DNA from: JBMNTP01 sp050945795
GTDB lineage: Bacteria; Bacillota; Clostridia; Christensenellales; MGBC116941
Reading direction: 5' to 3'
Assembly: GCA_050945795.1 (NCBI GenBank)
Contig: JBMNTP010000001.1
Coordinates: 124,001-188,000 of the forward strand
DNA: 64,000 bases
Numbering within the stretch: position 1 is the stretch's first letter; the number at the start of each line of letters is the position of its first letter. This document shows, one piece after another, positions 50,134-58,665 of the stretch. The position numbers and the translations under genes were made by a program. The notes under the pieces are model-generated. The model was given only the letters and a program-made list of their open reading frames with translations. It was not told the origin of the DNA and did not search any database.

Positions 50134-51126
50134 TTATTTGTCCCCTTCTTTTTGCGGGTCATTGCCGCTCATCCTGCTTATGCCGTCGCGCATCTCGGTA
50201 TCGGCTATTACGTTTCTCATATTGTAATAATCCATAACTCCAAGTTTGCCTTCTCTAAGCGCTGTCGCCATTGCCCGCGGCACTTCGGCCTCCGCTTCTA
50301 CAACGCGAGCGCGCATTTCCTCAACAGAAGCTTTCATTTCCTGTTCATGCGCTACAGCCATCGCTCTTCTTTCTTCTGCCTTGGCCTGCGCTATACGCCT
50401 GTCCGCCTCAGCTTGATCCATCTGCAGCTTAGCGCCTATGTTACGCCCTACGTCAACGTCGGCTATGTCTATTGAGAGTATTTCAAATGCCGTACCTGCG
50501 TCGAGTCCCTTGTTAAGTACTGTACGCGATATAAGATCGGGGTTTTCAAGAACGGCTTTGTGGCTCTCAGACGAGCCTATCGTCGATACAATGCCCTCGC
50601 CTACGCGCGCTATTATAGTTTCCTCTCCCGCGCCGCCGACCAACCTGCCGATGTTCGCCCTTACAGTAACGCGCGCCCTAGCCTCAAGCTCTATACCATC
50701 TATCGCCACTGCGGATATTTTCGGCGTTTCTATAACCTTCGGGTTAACACTCATCTGCACTGCATGGAGCACCTCACGGCCGGCTAGGTCTATGGCCGCG
50801 GCTTGCTCAAACTCCAAAGGTATATCCGCCCTTTGCGCCGCTATAAGTGCGTCTACCACCCTGTCGACATTTCCTCCCGCCAGATGATGTGATTCCAGAT
50901 TGTTTATAGTCAGGGAAAGGCCCGCCTTTGTCGCCTTTATCATGGGATCGATTATCCTTGAAGGTATAACCTTTCTAAGCCTCATGCCGAACAGCGAAAA
51001 TATGCCAACCTTCACTCCTGATGCCAAAGCCGATATCCATAACCTGACCGGGAAGTAACTGAAGAACAGAATTAAAAATACCAGGATTCCTACCGTTATC
51101 AATACCGCTGCAAACACTTGATCCAT
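50134..51126 (-). CDS. floA: Flotillin-like protein FloA
   Basis: A 330-residue FloA. An N-terminal membrane hairpin (VFAAVLITVGILVFLILFFSYF) is followed by an SPFH-like domain with KVIETPKISAVAIDGIELEARARVTVR and the coiled segment AEADRRIAQAKAEERRAMAVA. Flotillins organise functional membrane microdomains. The ATG at 51126, behind GGAGGAG, gives the normal family length; an upstream in-frame ATG at 51177 does not. It is clustered with an NfeD-type protein, the usual partner. Confidence 0.93.
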   Translation of the reverse strand: MDQVFAAVLITVGILVFLILFFSYFPVRLWISALASGVKVGIFSLFGMRLRKVIPSRIIDPMIKATKAGLSLTINNLESHHLAGGNVDRVVDALIAAQRADIPLEFEQAAAIDLAGREVLHAVQMSVNPKVIETPKISAVAIDGIELEARARVTVRANIGRLVGGAGEETIIARVGEGIVSTIGSSESHKAVLENPDLISRTVLNKGLDAGTAFEILSIDIADVDVGRNIGAKLQMDQAEADRRIAQAKAEERRAMAVAHEQEMKASVEEMRARVVEAEAEVPRAMATALREGKLGVMDYYNMRNVIADTEMRDGISRMSGNDPQKEGDK

Positions 51127-51184
51127 TGCGTATACTCCTCCTAAAACCAATTTATTTATACGCGGTAACCCGCACATAATGCCT

Positions 51185-51421
51185 TTACTTTGTAAGCGCC
51201 GCTATAATATGGTAAATGGCGTACCCCAGCGCAAAAAGACAGGGTATGCCAAGCAGTACTATAAGTATTGTGCCGGTTGGAGTGCGCTTGCCCATCTGTT
51301 GATCCAAAAAACCCCGGTTGGGCTCGAAATCCGCCTTTTCAAGCGGCGTGCCGCACTCTAAACAGTCGTTCTCTATATCCTCATAATAAAGCTCGCATTC
51401 AGCGCATACCTTCATTCTCAA
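51185..51421 (-). CDS. Small zinc-ribbon membrane protein
   Basis: A 78-residue protein with two CxxC-type pairs (CAECELYY and CLECGTPLE) forming a zinc ribbon, a linker, and one membrane helix ILIVLLGIPCLFALGYAIYHI. It lies between nfeD and floA, overlapping nfeD by four bases. Function unknown; position suggests a flotillin-associated role. Confidence 0.7.
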   Translation of the reverse strand: MRMKVCAECELYYEDIENDCLECGTPLEKADFEPNRGFLDQQMGKRTPTGTILIVLLGIPCLFALGYAIYHIIAALTK

Positions 51422-51894
51422 TTCACCTTTTTCACAACTACTCTGCGCCCTTCAACCTTCTCAACTATAACCTGACTGCCGGCTTCTATAAATTCGCCCT
51501 CGCTTACAACGTCTATCTTGCGACCGGCTATTTCCGCTACGCCCGCCGGCCTTAGCGCTGTAGTCGTATTGCCCTCCGAGCCTATAAGCGCAGATAAATC
51601 CTCGTTTGACATGTAACCTGCGTCCTTGACAAACCGCTCTTTTAGTATCAGCTTTGATTTAGTCATCCTTCCGGTAGCCGCCCGCCACATTATAAAGCCG
51701 AATGCGGCACCTATCACCACTAAAAGCAGCGCGATAATAAGCACAGCCTCCAAGAGGCTGCCCGATTGCAAAAACACACCGACTATAAGCATTATTATAC
51801 CCAAAGAACCGGCAACTCCAAAGCCGGGAATATTCATTTCTATAATCAGTAGCGCCAGCCCTATAACAAAAAGCAGTATAGCCCATATATCCAT
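51418..51894 (-). CDS. NfeD-like membrane protein
   Basis: A 158-residue short NfeD. Four hydrophobic helices in the first 80 residues include LLFVIGLALLIIEMNIPGFGV, the conserved opening. A C-terminal OB-fold domain follows: SALIGSEGNTTTALRPAGVAEIAGRKIDVVSEGEFIEAGSQV spans the family's glycine-rich core. It has no protease domain. NfeD and FloA form microdomain complexes. Start at 51894 behind GGGGG. Confidence 0.88.
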   Translation of the reverse strand: MDIWAILLFVIGLALLIIEMNIPGFGVAGSLGIIMLIVGVFLQSGSLLEAVLIIALLLVVIGAAFGFIMWRAATGRMTKSKLILKERFVKDAGYMSNEDLSALIGSEGNTTTALRPAGVAEIAGRKIDVVSEGEFIEAGSQVIVEKVEGRRVVVKKVN

Positions 51895-52074
51895 AATGCA
51901 GCCCCCTTCCGCCACGCCTAACTGCGCCCCCAGCGCATTTTATTGCTTTTTTAGTATACCATATTCATCAGATATATTAAACTTTATTCTGCCTTAAAGG
52001 CACACATTCCTTTTCAAAATTGACAGATATAGAAAATCGCGGAGAGTATTCCCTCCGCGATTGATGCTTTTTAT

Positions 52075-52611
52075 TTAGTTAAAAGCTTCTCCAAGCTCGA
52101 GCGCCTTGCGGTTTATCGGCAGCAAATGCTCTTTGCTTTCTCCTAAAACCTCTCTAAGCGACTGCATAACGCTGTCAATGCTGACAACGCCTGTTCTCTT
52201 TATAAAGGAGCCTAGCATTATCATGTTTGCCCCTCTTGGAAATTCAATTTCCGCCGCCATTTCGTTTATAGGCATGTATATTCCGGTTATGTCTTCTCTT
52301 TCAAGCTTGCGGCTTGCGAGCGAGCTGTTTACATACGCTATGCCGCCTTTGCAAACGTCTTTCTCAAATTTGTCTAGCGAAGGGCGGTTTAGCGCCATAA
52401 GCTCTGTCGCCGACGTTATAACCGGCGAGCCAATCTGCTCATCCGATATTATCACGTTTACGTTCGCGGTGCCGCCGCGCATTTCCGGCCCGTAGCTCGG
52501 CAGCCAGGATACCTCTTTACCTTCAAGCATACCGGCATAAGCTAAAAGCTGCCCCATAGAAAGTACGCCTTGCCCGCCAAATCCGGCTATAATAATGCTA
52601 TGCGTCGCCAT
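52075..52611 (-). CDS. vorC: 2-oxoacid:ferredoxin oxidoreductase gamma subunit
   Basis: A 178-residue gamma subunit. SIIIAGFGGQGVLSMGQLLAYA near residue 5 and EVSWLPSYGPEMRGGTANVNVI are the hallmark stretches. It starts two bases past the beta-subunit stop, behind AAGGAGGG. Together with the alpha, beta and ferredoxin subunits it converts a 2-oxoacid and CoA to acyl-CoA, CO2 and reduced ferredoxin. VOR (branched-chain) and KOR (2-oxoglutarate) cannot be separated with confidence. Confidence 0.88.
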   Translation of the reverse strand: MATHSIIIAGFGGQGVLSMGQLLAYAGMLEGKEVSWLPSYGPEMRGGTANVNVIISDEQIGSPVITSATELMALNRPSLDKFEKDVCKGGIAYVNSSLASRKLEREDITGIYMPINEMAAEIEFPRGANMIMLGSFIKRTGVVSIDSVMQSLREVLGESKEHLLPINRKALELGEAFN

Positions 52612-52612
52612 A

Positions 52613-53347
52613 TCATTCGCCCTCCTTAAATACTCCGAGAGGATAATAAGGAACCATATCGCTCTCCACCCATTTAAGCGCCTCAACAGGAGACATTCCC
52701 CAGTTTGTCGGGCAGGTTGACAATACCTCTATCATGGTAAACCCCTTGCCCTCCATTTGATATTTAAACGCCTTTTTAATAGCCTTCTTAGCCTTTATAA
52801 CATTCGCCACCGTATTGACCGCCACGCGCTCTATATAGTAAGCGCCTTTTTGAGTAGAGAGCATTTCGCTCATCTTTAGCGGATACCCGTTGTGCTCTTC
52901 AGCGCGTCCGTAAGGCGATGTCGTTGTCTTTTGGCCTATAAGCGTCATAGGCGACATCTGCCCTCCCGTCATGCCGTATATGGCGTTGTTTATAAATATG
53001 GTGGTTATTTTCTCACCCCGCCCGGCGGCGTGTGTTATCTCGGCGGCTCCTATCGAAGCGAGGTCGCCGTCGCCCTGATATGTAAACACCACCGCATCAT
53101 TATGCACCCGCTTTATACCGGTAGCTACAGCCGGCGCGCGGCCATGGGCCGCCTCCTGCATGTCAAAATTAAAATATTTATACGCAAACACAGCGCATCC
53201 TACCGGAGCCACGCCTACAATCTTATCCGCGCCTAGCTCCTCAAGGCTTTCGGCAACCAGCCGGTGGACTATGCCATGCGTGCATCCGGGACAATAATGC
53301 ATTGTAACATCGGTAAGGTACGGGGTCTTTTTAAATACTGTCGCCAT
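52613..53347 (-). CDS. 2-oxoacid:ferredoxin oxidoreductase beta (TPP) subunit
   Basis: A 244-residue thiamine diphosphate-binding subunit. HYCPGCTHGIVHRL near the start provides cluster/TPP contacts, and YQGDGDLASIGAAEITHAAGRGEKITTIFINNAIYGMTGGQ holds the GDG...NN TPP/magnesium motif across residues about 92-132. It is adjacent to alpha with stop and start overlapping by one base. Confidence 0.9.
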   Translation of the reverse strand: MATVFKKTPYLTDVTMHYCPGCTHGIVHRLVAESLEELGADKIVGVAPVGCAVFAYKYFNFDMQEAAHGRAPAVATGIKRVHNDAVVFTYQGDGDLASIGAAEITHAAGRGEKITTIFINNAIYGMTGGQMSPMTLIGQKTTTSPYGRAEEHNGYPLKMSEMLSTQKGAYYIERVAVNTVANVIKAKKAIKKAFKYQMEGKGFTMIEVLSTCPTNWGMSPVEALKWVESDMVPYYPLGVFKEGE

Positions 53348-54399
53348 TACTTTACCCCTCCTTTTATAACATCAACTATCTCTTGCGGCGTAGGTATAAC
53401 GCTGCCCACTCTGGCTACAAGCTCAACCGGCTTTTTACCATTTACGCCCAGCCTTACATCCTCAACCATCTGTCCGGCATTCATCTCTACACAAACAAAT
53501 TTCTTAACGCTTTCCCTGTTCGCCGCCTCTTCAAACGCCTTGTAAGGGAAAGGCCAAACCGTTATAGGACGAATCATGCCGACTTTTAGGCCTTCTGAGC
53601 GCGCTTGCGCCACCGCGCTCTTGCATATGCGAGAAACTGTGCCGTAAGCGGTTAGTATGACTTCGGCGTCCTCTGTCATATACTCCTCAAAGCGCGTTTC
53701 CTTCTCCTCTATAATCTTGTAATTGGCTTGCAGCCTGAGGTTAAGCGCCTCAAGCGCTTCTGTTTCTATATAAAGGGAATTAACTACCGTTCTGTCGTCT
53801 CCATATTTTCCAGTCGTAGCCCACGGCTTGTCAAAGCTTTTTACATCAAATTCTTTAAACTCAACCGGCTCCATCATCTGGCCTATCATGCCGTCGCCAA
53901 GTATCATGCACGGCATCCTGTATTCATCCGCCAAATCAAATGCGAGATGCACCATATCCGCCGCTTCCTGAACAGAGCCGGGCGCCAGCGTCAACACTTT
54001 GTAATCGCCGTGTCCGCCGCCTTTTGTGGCCTGGAAATAGTCACCCTGCGCCGCCTGTATGGAGCCTAGCCCCGGGCCGCCGCGCACTATATTTACTATA
54101 ACAACCGGCAGCTCTGCGCCGGCTATATAAGAAATTCCTTCCTGCTTTAAGCTTATCCCCGGGCTGGAGCTCGATGTCATAACCCTCGCTCCCGCTCCCG
54201 CCGCGCCATAGCACATATTAATAGCCGCAACTTCGCTTTCAGCCTGCAGGAAGCATCCATTAACCTGCGGCATCCTGCGCGCCATATATTCGGGTATCTG
54301 GTTCTGAGGCGTTATAGGGTAGCCGAAGAAAAACCGGCATCCGGCCTGTATAGCCGCTTCCGCGATCGCCTCATTGCCTTTCATCAATTTTTTTGCCAT
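53347..54399 (-). CDS. vorB: 2-oxoacid:ferredoxin oxidoreductase alpha subunit
   Basis: A 350-residue alpha subunit. KGNEAIAEAAIQAGCRFFFGYPITPQ, EVAAINMCYGAAGAGARVMTSSSSPG and ISYIAGAELPVVIVNIVRGGPG are family motifs. The sequence resembles proteins usually called VorB in clostridia (3-methyl-2-oxobutanoate type). It would fit oxidation of branched-chain 2-oxoacids from amino acids, supplying reduced ferredoxin. Confidence 0.88.
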   Translation of the reverse strand: MAKKLMKGNEAIAEAAIQAGCRFFFGYPITPQNQIPEYMARRMPQVNGCFLQAESEVAAINMCYGAAGAGARVMTSSSSPGISLKQEGISYIAGAELPVVIVNIVRGGPGLGSIQAAQGDYFQATKGGGHGDYKVLTLAPGSVQEAADMVHLAFDLADEYRMPCMILGDGMIGQMMEPVEFKEFDVKSFDKPWATTGKYGDDRTVVNSLYIETEALEALNLRLQANYKIIEEKETRFEEYMTEDAEVILTAYGTVSRICKSAVAQARSEGLKVGMIRPITVWPFPYKAFEEAANRESVKKFVCVEMNAGQMVEDVRLGVNGKKPVELVARVGSVIPTPQEIVDVIKGGVK

Positions 54400-54411
54400 A
54401 TCAATACTCCA

Positions 54412-54615
54412 TCACCTTTCAACTTCAATAACTGTATCCGGACACATCCTGGCGCAGGCCGCGCAGCCGGTGCACTTTGACATATCAAAAACCTCTGCGG
54501 CAAAATAGCCTTTAAGATTAATTGTGTCAGATATGCGGATTATTTTCATAGGACAAACATGAACGCAAAGGCCGCAACCCTTGCATTCCTCATGGTCTAT
54601 ATTAGCCGTTCCCAT
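54412..54615 (-). CDS. Ferredoxin (delta) subunit of the 2-oxoacid oxidoreductase
   Basis: A 67-residue 2[4Fe-4S] ferredoxin with CKGCGLCVHVCP and CTGCAACARMCP. It is first in the operon and 12 bases upstream of the alpha gene. The 257-base gap to the divergent gene carries ACCGTAAATACGGT (54641-54654), a perfect palindrome just upstream of the ribosome site, which may be an operator. Confidence 0.9.
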   Translation of the reverse strand: MGTANIDHEECKGCGLCVHVCPMKIIRISDTINLKGYFAAEVFDMSKCTGCAACARMCPDTVIEVER

Positions 54616-54832
54616 ACAAGCCGCCTCCTAAATATATTTCACCGTAAATACGGTATTGATCTTTTACCGCAGCCCTCGATTACCAATCATGTATAAACCC
54701 GTCAAGCTGTGTGCATATAAAAACATTATATATCTAATAACATGCATGCGTCAACGATGATGAGTGTATATAAATAAACCCAAAAACCACCGGTACAATT
54801 ACTCCGCTTCAATGTTGCTTTTGAATCGGATG

Positions 54833-54861
54833 TTGTTAAGCGGCTTGTATTGCAGTAGAAT
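54833..54861 (+). promoter_or_regulatory. Promoter of the P-loop ATPase gene
   Basis: TTGTTA (54833-54838), 17 bases, TAGAAT (54856-54861); GGAG at 54881-54884 serves the ATG at 54891. Confidence 0.6.
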
Positions 54862-54890
54862 ATAGGCATCTAATGAATTTGGAGAATGCT

Positions 54891-55562
54891 ATGCGCACAA
54901 TTAAAGTATTTTTCGGAGGATACGGCTCCGGCAAGACGGAACTTTCCATAAATACCGCTTTAAACAATCTGCCGCGCCCCACCGCGCTCGCGGATATAGA
55001 TATTGTAAACCCTTTTTTCCGCTCCAGCGAAAGAAGAGCACTGCTTGAAGAGCAAGGAGTAAAGGTTATAGCGCCTATGTACGCTCTTACAAACATAGAC
55101 TCCCCCGTACTGCCGCCCGCACTGCGCGGCCTGCTTATGGACAAAACGACCGACGCTGTTATAGATGCCGGCGGCGATCCGGTTGGTGCGGCGGCGCTGG
55201 GCGGTTATCACGAATACCTTGATGGCAAAGCAGAGATGCTTTTCGTTATAAATACCATGCGCCCGCTTACCTCAACCTATGACGATATAATGTATATGCT
55301 CTCGGCGGTACAGTCGCGCGCGCGGGTTGAAGCCACCGGCCTAATAAACAACACAAACCTCGCCACCCACACTACAGCGAGAATGCTGCTAAAGGGCAGA
55401 GAGGTTATAGAGAAAGTGTCGGCTAAAAGTGGGGTTCCTATTAAGTTTGTATCTGGCACCAAAGCCATACTTGACGAATATAAAGCGTTAGGCGAGCCAG
55501 AAGCGCCGCTTATGCCTATAAATATTTACATGCGGCCGGAATGGCTAGACTCAACGGAATAA
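54891..55562 (+). CDS. P-loop ATP-binding protein next to the 2-oxoacid oxidoreductase
   Basis: A 223-residue MinD/CobQ-like nucleotide-binding protein. Walker A is GGYGSGKTE near residue 9, ALADIDIVNPFFRSSERR gives the second acidic motif, VIDAGGDPVGAAALGGY is the DxGG strand and ATGLINNTNLA the NxT-type base-recognition strand. An earlier in-frame ATG at 54873 lacks a ribosome site. Similar genes are common beside VOR/KOR operons in clostridia; the role is not known to me and may be in assembly or regulation. Confidence 0.75.
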   Translation: MRTIKVFFGGYGSGKTELSINTALNNLPRPTALADIDIVNPFFRSSERRALLEEQGVKVIAPMYALTNIDSPVLPPALRGLLMDKTTDAVIDAGGDPVGAAALGGYHEYLDGKAEMLFVINTMRPLTSTYDDIMYMLSAVQSRARVEATGLINNTNLATHTTARMLLKGREVIEKVSAKSGVPIKFVSGTKAILDEYKALGEPEAPLMPINIYMRPEWLDSTE

Positions 55563-55773
55563 GCGGCAATTTATGTGTGGGCGGCGCCCATCACCATCTT
55601 CTTTGCCGATACACGTTCCGGATTTTAATTAAGGAAAGAACTCCAATATACACTTGCGACGGGATTCTTAAGGGGCTGGTCCCTTAAGCGGGGGTTTGGG
55701 GGCGGAGCCTACAACATCTCCACATCTTCGAAGCCTCCAACGTCCTAACTTCCCCAATGTTATCACAACAGCA

Positions 55774-55797
55774 AAAAGCGCGCGTACGCGCGCTTTT
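55774..55797. terminator. Bidirectional terminator between the ATPase gene and ybbR
   Basis: AAAAGCGCGCGT/ACGCGCGCTTTT is a perfect 24-base palindrome with T-runs in both directions. The preceding 55563-55770 holds no gene; it includes a G-rich stretch near 55670-55710 of the sort often seen between clostridial genes. Confidence 0.85.
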
Positions 55798-55817
55798 GTT
55801 ATCCGTTTTTACTTAAA

Positions 55818-57053
55818 TCATCTTATAGTCACATTAATACTGGCCGGCGATATAAACACATCTTTCTCCATAAGCTCCTCGGGCAACGAGTACCTTACCT
55901 CAAGCTCATGCCGCCCCTTAGACAACCCCGCCACATCTACAAACAGTTTTATATCATCCGCCTTCATTGACTTAACAAGGCTGGCCTTACCGGTTATTGT
56001 AACATCGGCGGTGGCGCGATCCGGAGTTACAGTAACGCCTTTCGCGCCGCTTATATCAATAGGCAGATTTTCGAACTGGCGTATTTCACGCTTTTCAGTT
56101 ATCTGCACCTTTATCTCAACCTCATCCCCGCTTATAACCTTAAGACCCGACGGCACCGTAAGCCGGTACACGCCTATAATATCTTTATTGGCGTTCTGCA
56201 CATCTATGCTTTCGACTCTTAAAGCAAATGTTCTTGCCATAATATCAGGATCGCCTACAATCTCAACTGTTTGAGGGAACGCCTCCATTGAGCGCACCTC
56301 ATAGCCCGGCGCTATGTCGTCTATGCCGGCGAGCGATCCCGCCACATCCACATTTACAGTCTTTTTAGGCAATACCTCCATGCGCGCTATTACAGAATAG
56401 TCGCTGCCAAGATAGTTTTCCTCAAGCTGTCTGCCCTCGGCGTCAAAAAACTTTACCTTTATGTTTTCATTTACGGTTGAAGTAAGATTTGTAAGCGTTA
56501 TATCGCATACCGCCTTGCTTACCTTGTCGATGTCTTCTTTGGCGCCCTTTAGCATTATAGTTTCCGGCGTAAGCTGCGCCACGCCCGCCCAATACCCGAT
56601 AGGCGGCGAGCCTATAAGATTTACCTCGACAGGAATCTCGCGCTCGGCTATTACATCTATATCAAGCGTGACATATTCCGGCGATACCGGCGATACCTTT
56701 ACCATAGTCATGCTTTCGGTCTGTATTTTAAGAGTATGCTGCCCTACTTTGTTTATCTTTGATAAATCTATATAAGCGGTTATGTTATCTCTTGTAATAT
56801 AATTAAGGTCGTTAAGAGGGCCCTCAAGCTCAACGCTTACATCTTCAAGTATTGTTTTTATATCGCCGCGTATTGTAAGCCCGAGGTCTTTCATAACCGA
56901 TTCATTTCTAAGCTGAACGGTAACGTTATTTATTGTTTTATCCCTTACCGGGTTTGTCTCGCTTAACACATAGTTCCAAAGCAGTATCGCGAAAAATATC
57001 GATACCAGCTTCATAAATGTGTTTCTTTTAAAAAACTCAGTTAGCTTTTCCAT
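55818..57053 (-). CDS. ybbR: YbbR-domain regulator of CdaA
   Basis: A 411-residue membrane-anchored protein with one N-terminal helix (LVSIFFAILLWNYVLSE) and several YbbR beta repeats outside; each carries a conserved strand such as PVRDKTINNVTVQLRN, EIPVEVNLIGSPPIGYW and KTVNVDVAGSLAG. CdaR/YbbR controls the diadenylate cyclase encoded just upstream. The ATG at 57053 follows AGGAAGG and lies inside the end of cdaA (17-base overlap). Confidence 0.9.
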   Translation of the reverse strand: MEKLTEFFKRNTFMKLVSIFFAILLWNYVLSETNPVRDKTINNVTVQLRNESVMKDLGLTIRGDIKTILEDVSVELEGPLNDLNYITRDNITAYIDLSKINKVGQHTLKIQTESMTMVKVSPVSPEYVTLDIDVIAEREIPVEVNLIGSPPIGYWAGVAQLTPETIMLKGAKEDIDKVSKAVCDITLTNLTSTVNENIKVKFFDAEGRQLEENYLGSDYSVIARMEVLPKKTVNVDVAGSLAGIDDIAPGYEVRSMEAFPQTVEIVGDPDIMARTFALRVESIDVQNANKDIIGVYRLTVPSGLKVISGDEVEIKVQITEKREIRQFENLPIDISGAKGVTVTPDRATADVTITGKASLVKSMKADDIKLFVDVAGLSKGRHELEVRYSLPEELMEKDVFISPASINVTIR

Positions 57054-57894
57054 TTTTAGCCTTCCTTTTGAGCAATCCCACAAGAGAGCCGCCGCCTTCC
57101 GGCTCTTTTATAAACAGGCTTACCAGCAAATCCCTTAGCGCCTTTGAATCAAGGTATCTTATGAGCCTGCCCTCCCTGGCCATGGATATAACGCCGGTCT
57201 CCTCCGATACTATTATAGTAACGCTGTCAGATACCTCGCTTACTCCAAGAGCGGCGCGGTGCCTTGTGCCAAGTTCCTTTCCTATCTCCTTATTGCTGCT
57301 AAGAGGCAAAAAGCAACCGGCTGCATATATAAGCGGGCCTCTCAATATGGTTGCCCCGTCATGAAGCGGCGTATCCGGCTCGAATATGTTTTCAATAAGG
57401 GCGGCGGATATGCGCGCGTTTATAACTGTGCCGGTTTCAGCAATATCTCTTAGTCCGATTTTTCTTTCAAATACCATAAGAGCGCCTATCTGTCTTTTCG
57501 ACATGCTGAGTATGGCGGTGTGCAGCTCATTTACGGCGCCTTCATACATCTGCTGCTCGGTTTCGGCATATTTATCGAATATAGCGCCGCGGCCTATCTG
57601 CTCAAGCGCCCGCCTAAGCTCAGGCTGGAACAATATTACTATAACTATGGCTCCTGATTGTATGAGGTAATTAAGAACCCATGATATAGATGAAAGCTTT
57701 AAAAGCTCGGCGACAAAAGCGGCTATAAGTATAACTCCTAAACCCTTTACAACCTGAACGGCGCGGGTTTTTTTTGTAAGCTTAAGAAGCTGGTAGATAA
57801 GTATAGCCACCAACAAAATGTCTATTACGTCTCGGAAGTTGAATTGTTTTAGTCCTTGCAGGACATTCGCGTATATATCTGCCAAGCACCGCAC
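57037..57894 (-). CDS. cdaA: Diadenylate cyclase CdaA
   Basis: A 285-residue membrane enzyme making c-di-AMP from two ATP. Three N-terminal helices (VIDILLVAILIYQLLKL and two more) precede the DAC domain. The catalytic motifs LHDGATI and GTRHRAALG are intact. It is followed by ybbR as in most Bacillota; glmM, which usually completes the group, lies about 2.2 kb further right behind unrelated genes. Confidence 0.95.
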   Translation of the reverse strand: MRCLADIYANVLQGLKQFNFRDVIDILLVAILIYQLLKLTKKTRAVQVVKGLGVILIAAFVAELLKLSSISWVLNYLIQSGAIVIVILFQPELRRALEQIGRGAIFDKYAETEQQMYEGAVNELHTAILSMSKRQIGALMVFERKIGLRDIAETGTVINARISAALIENIFEPDTPLHDGATILRGPLIYAAGCFLPLSSNKEIGKELGTRHRAALGVSEVSDSVTIIVSEETGVISMAREGRLIRYLDSKALRDLLVSLFIKEPEGGGSLVGLLKRKAKNGKAN

Positions 57895-58011
57895 TCCATT
57901 CCGCTGTAATCAAATCGTATACATTTATATTATAGCCTTATATACGCCCCAAGCGCAAACATTTATACTGCCGCCGCCCGCCGCTTATAAAGCTTATCCA
58001 CGTTTACTAAA

Positions 58012-58032
58012 ATAAAAAGCGCTATGCAGCGC
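58012..58032 (-). terminator. Terminator after the Spo0E-like gene
   Basis: GCGCTATGCAGCGC (58019-58032) forms a short hairpin followed on the minus strand by TTTTTATTTT. Confidence 0.8.
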
Positions 58033-58038
58033 AAAAAG

Positions 58039-58248
58039 CTAGTCTTCGCTGTTTTGTATTCCCCTTTTGTTGTATTCATTCATTATCATGTCCACCTTTC
58101 GACTCTGCTCGAAAATTTTGTTGCTCGCTAGCCTGCCGGTGGCCTTGAACTCGTCTTCAGCCATCTTCTCCAGCCTTTTGCGCTCTGCGGCTAGGGAATT
58201 AAGCAGCTCCTGATTGCTCAATTCCTTAATTTTTCTTCTCCCCGCCAA
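58039..58248 (-). CDS. Spo0E-like aspartyl-phosphate phosphatase family peptide
   Basis: A short two-helix protein. IKELSNQELLNSLAAERKRLEKM is helix one and IFEQSRKVDMIMNEYNKRG is the Spo0E signature, where a Ser-x-x-x-Asp motif is expected (SRKVD here). Spo0E peptides dephosphorylate Spo0A and delay sporulation. GGAGG lies seven bases before a TTG (58248-58246) but only one base before an ATG (58254), so the TTG start is preferred; this gives 69 residues. Confidence 0.65.
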   Translation of the reverse strand: MAGRRKIKELSNQELLNSLAAERKRLEKMAEDEFKATGRLASNKIFEQSRKVDMIMNEYNKRGIQNSED

Positions 58249-58425
58249 ATCCATACCTCCATAGTCGTGCGTCAAATATTTAATGCGGGCGCTGCTTCCC
58301 CCGCTCGCGCATTCTATGTTGCGCGCGCCGTTTTTATGCAATATACTGTTTTTATGTTATATGCTTGATATATGCCTATACTAATATACATCCGCATCAC
58401 AATCCAATCATATTAGGAGAACAGC

Positions 58426-58665
58426 ATGCACCCTGTAGTAGACCGTTTCGAAAACGGATTAGCCGTAATTATCGAAGGCGAACAGCGCTTTACTCTTGAG
58501 CTGTCCTCTCTTCCCGACGGCATACGCGAAGGCGATTGCTTAAAGTTTGAAAACGGCGTTTGGCAAAAGGATGAGCAAGCCACACTGCTCCTTAGGCAAA
58601 AGGCTGAAACCCTTGCCAATAAGCTTTTCAAGCGCCGTCGTGATCGCCATAACCCACCTCAATAA
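58426..58665 (+). CDS. DUF3006 protein
   Basis: A 79-residue protein with the DUF3006 pattern: VVDRFENGLAVIIEGEQRFTLEL, then LPDGIREGDCLKFENGVW. AGGAGAACAGC precedes the ATG. The last 38 bases overlap the end of the convergent sortase gene. Function unknown; small OB-like fold expected. Confidence 0.78.
   Translation: MHPVVDRFENGLAVIIEGEQRFTLELSSLPDGIREGDCLKFENGVWQKDEQATLLLRQKAETLANKLFKRRRDRHNPPQ

Noticed and set aside
55670..55710. G-rich stretch GGGGGTTTGGGGGCGGAGCC as part of a mobile element or G-quadruplex
   Set aside because: Similar G-rich runs are common intergenic leftovers in this group; no inverted ends or transposase are visible.
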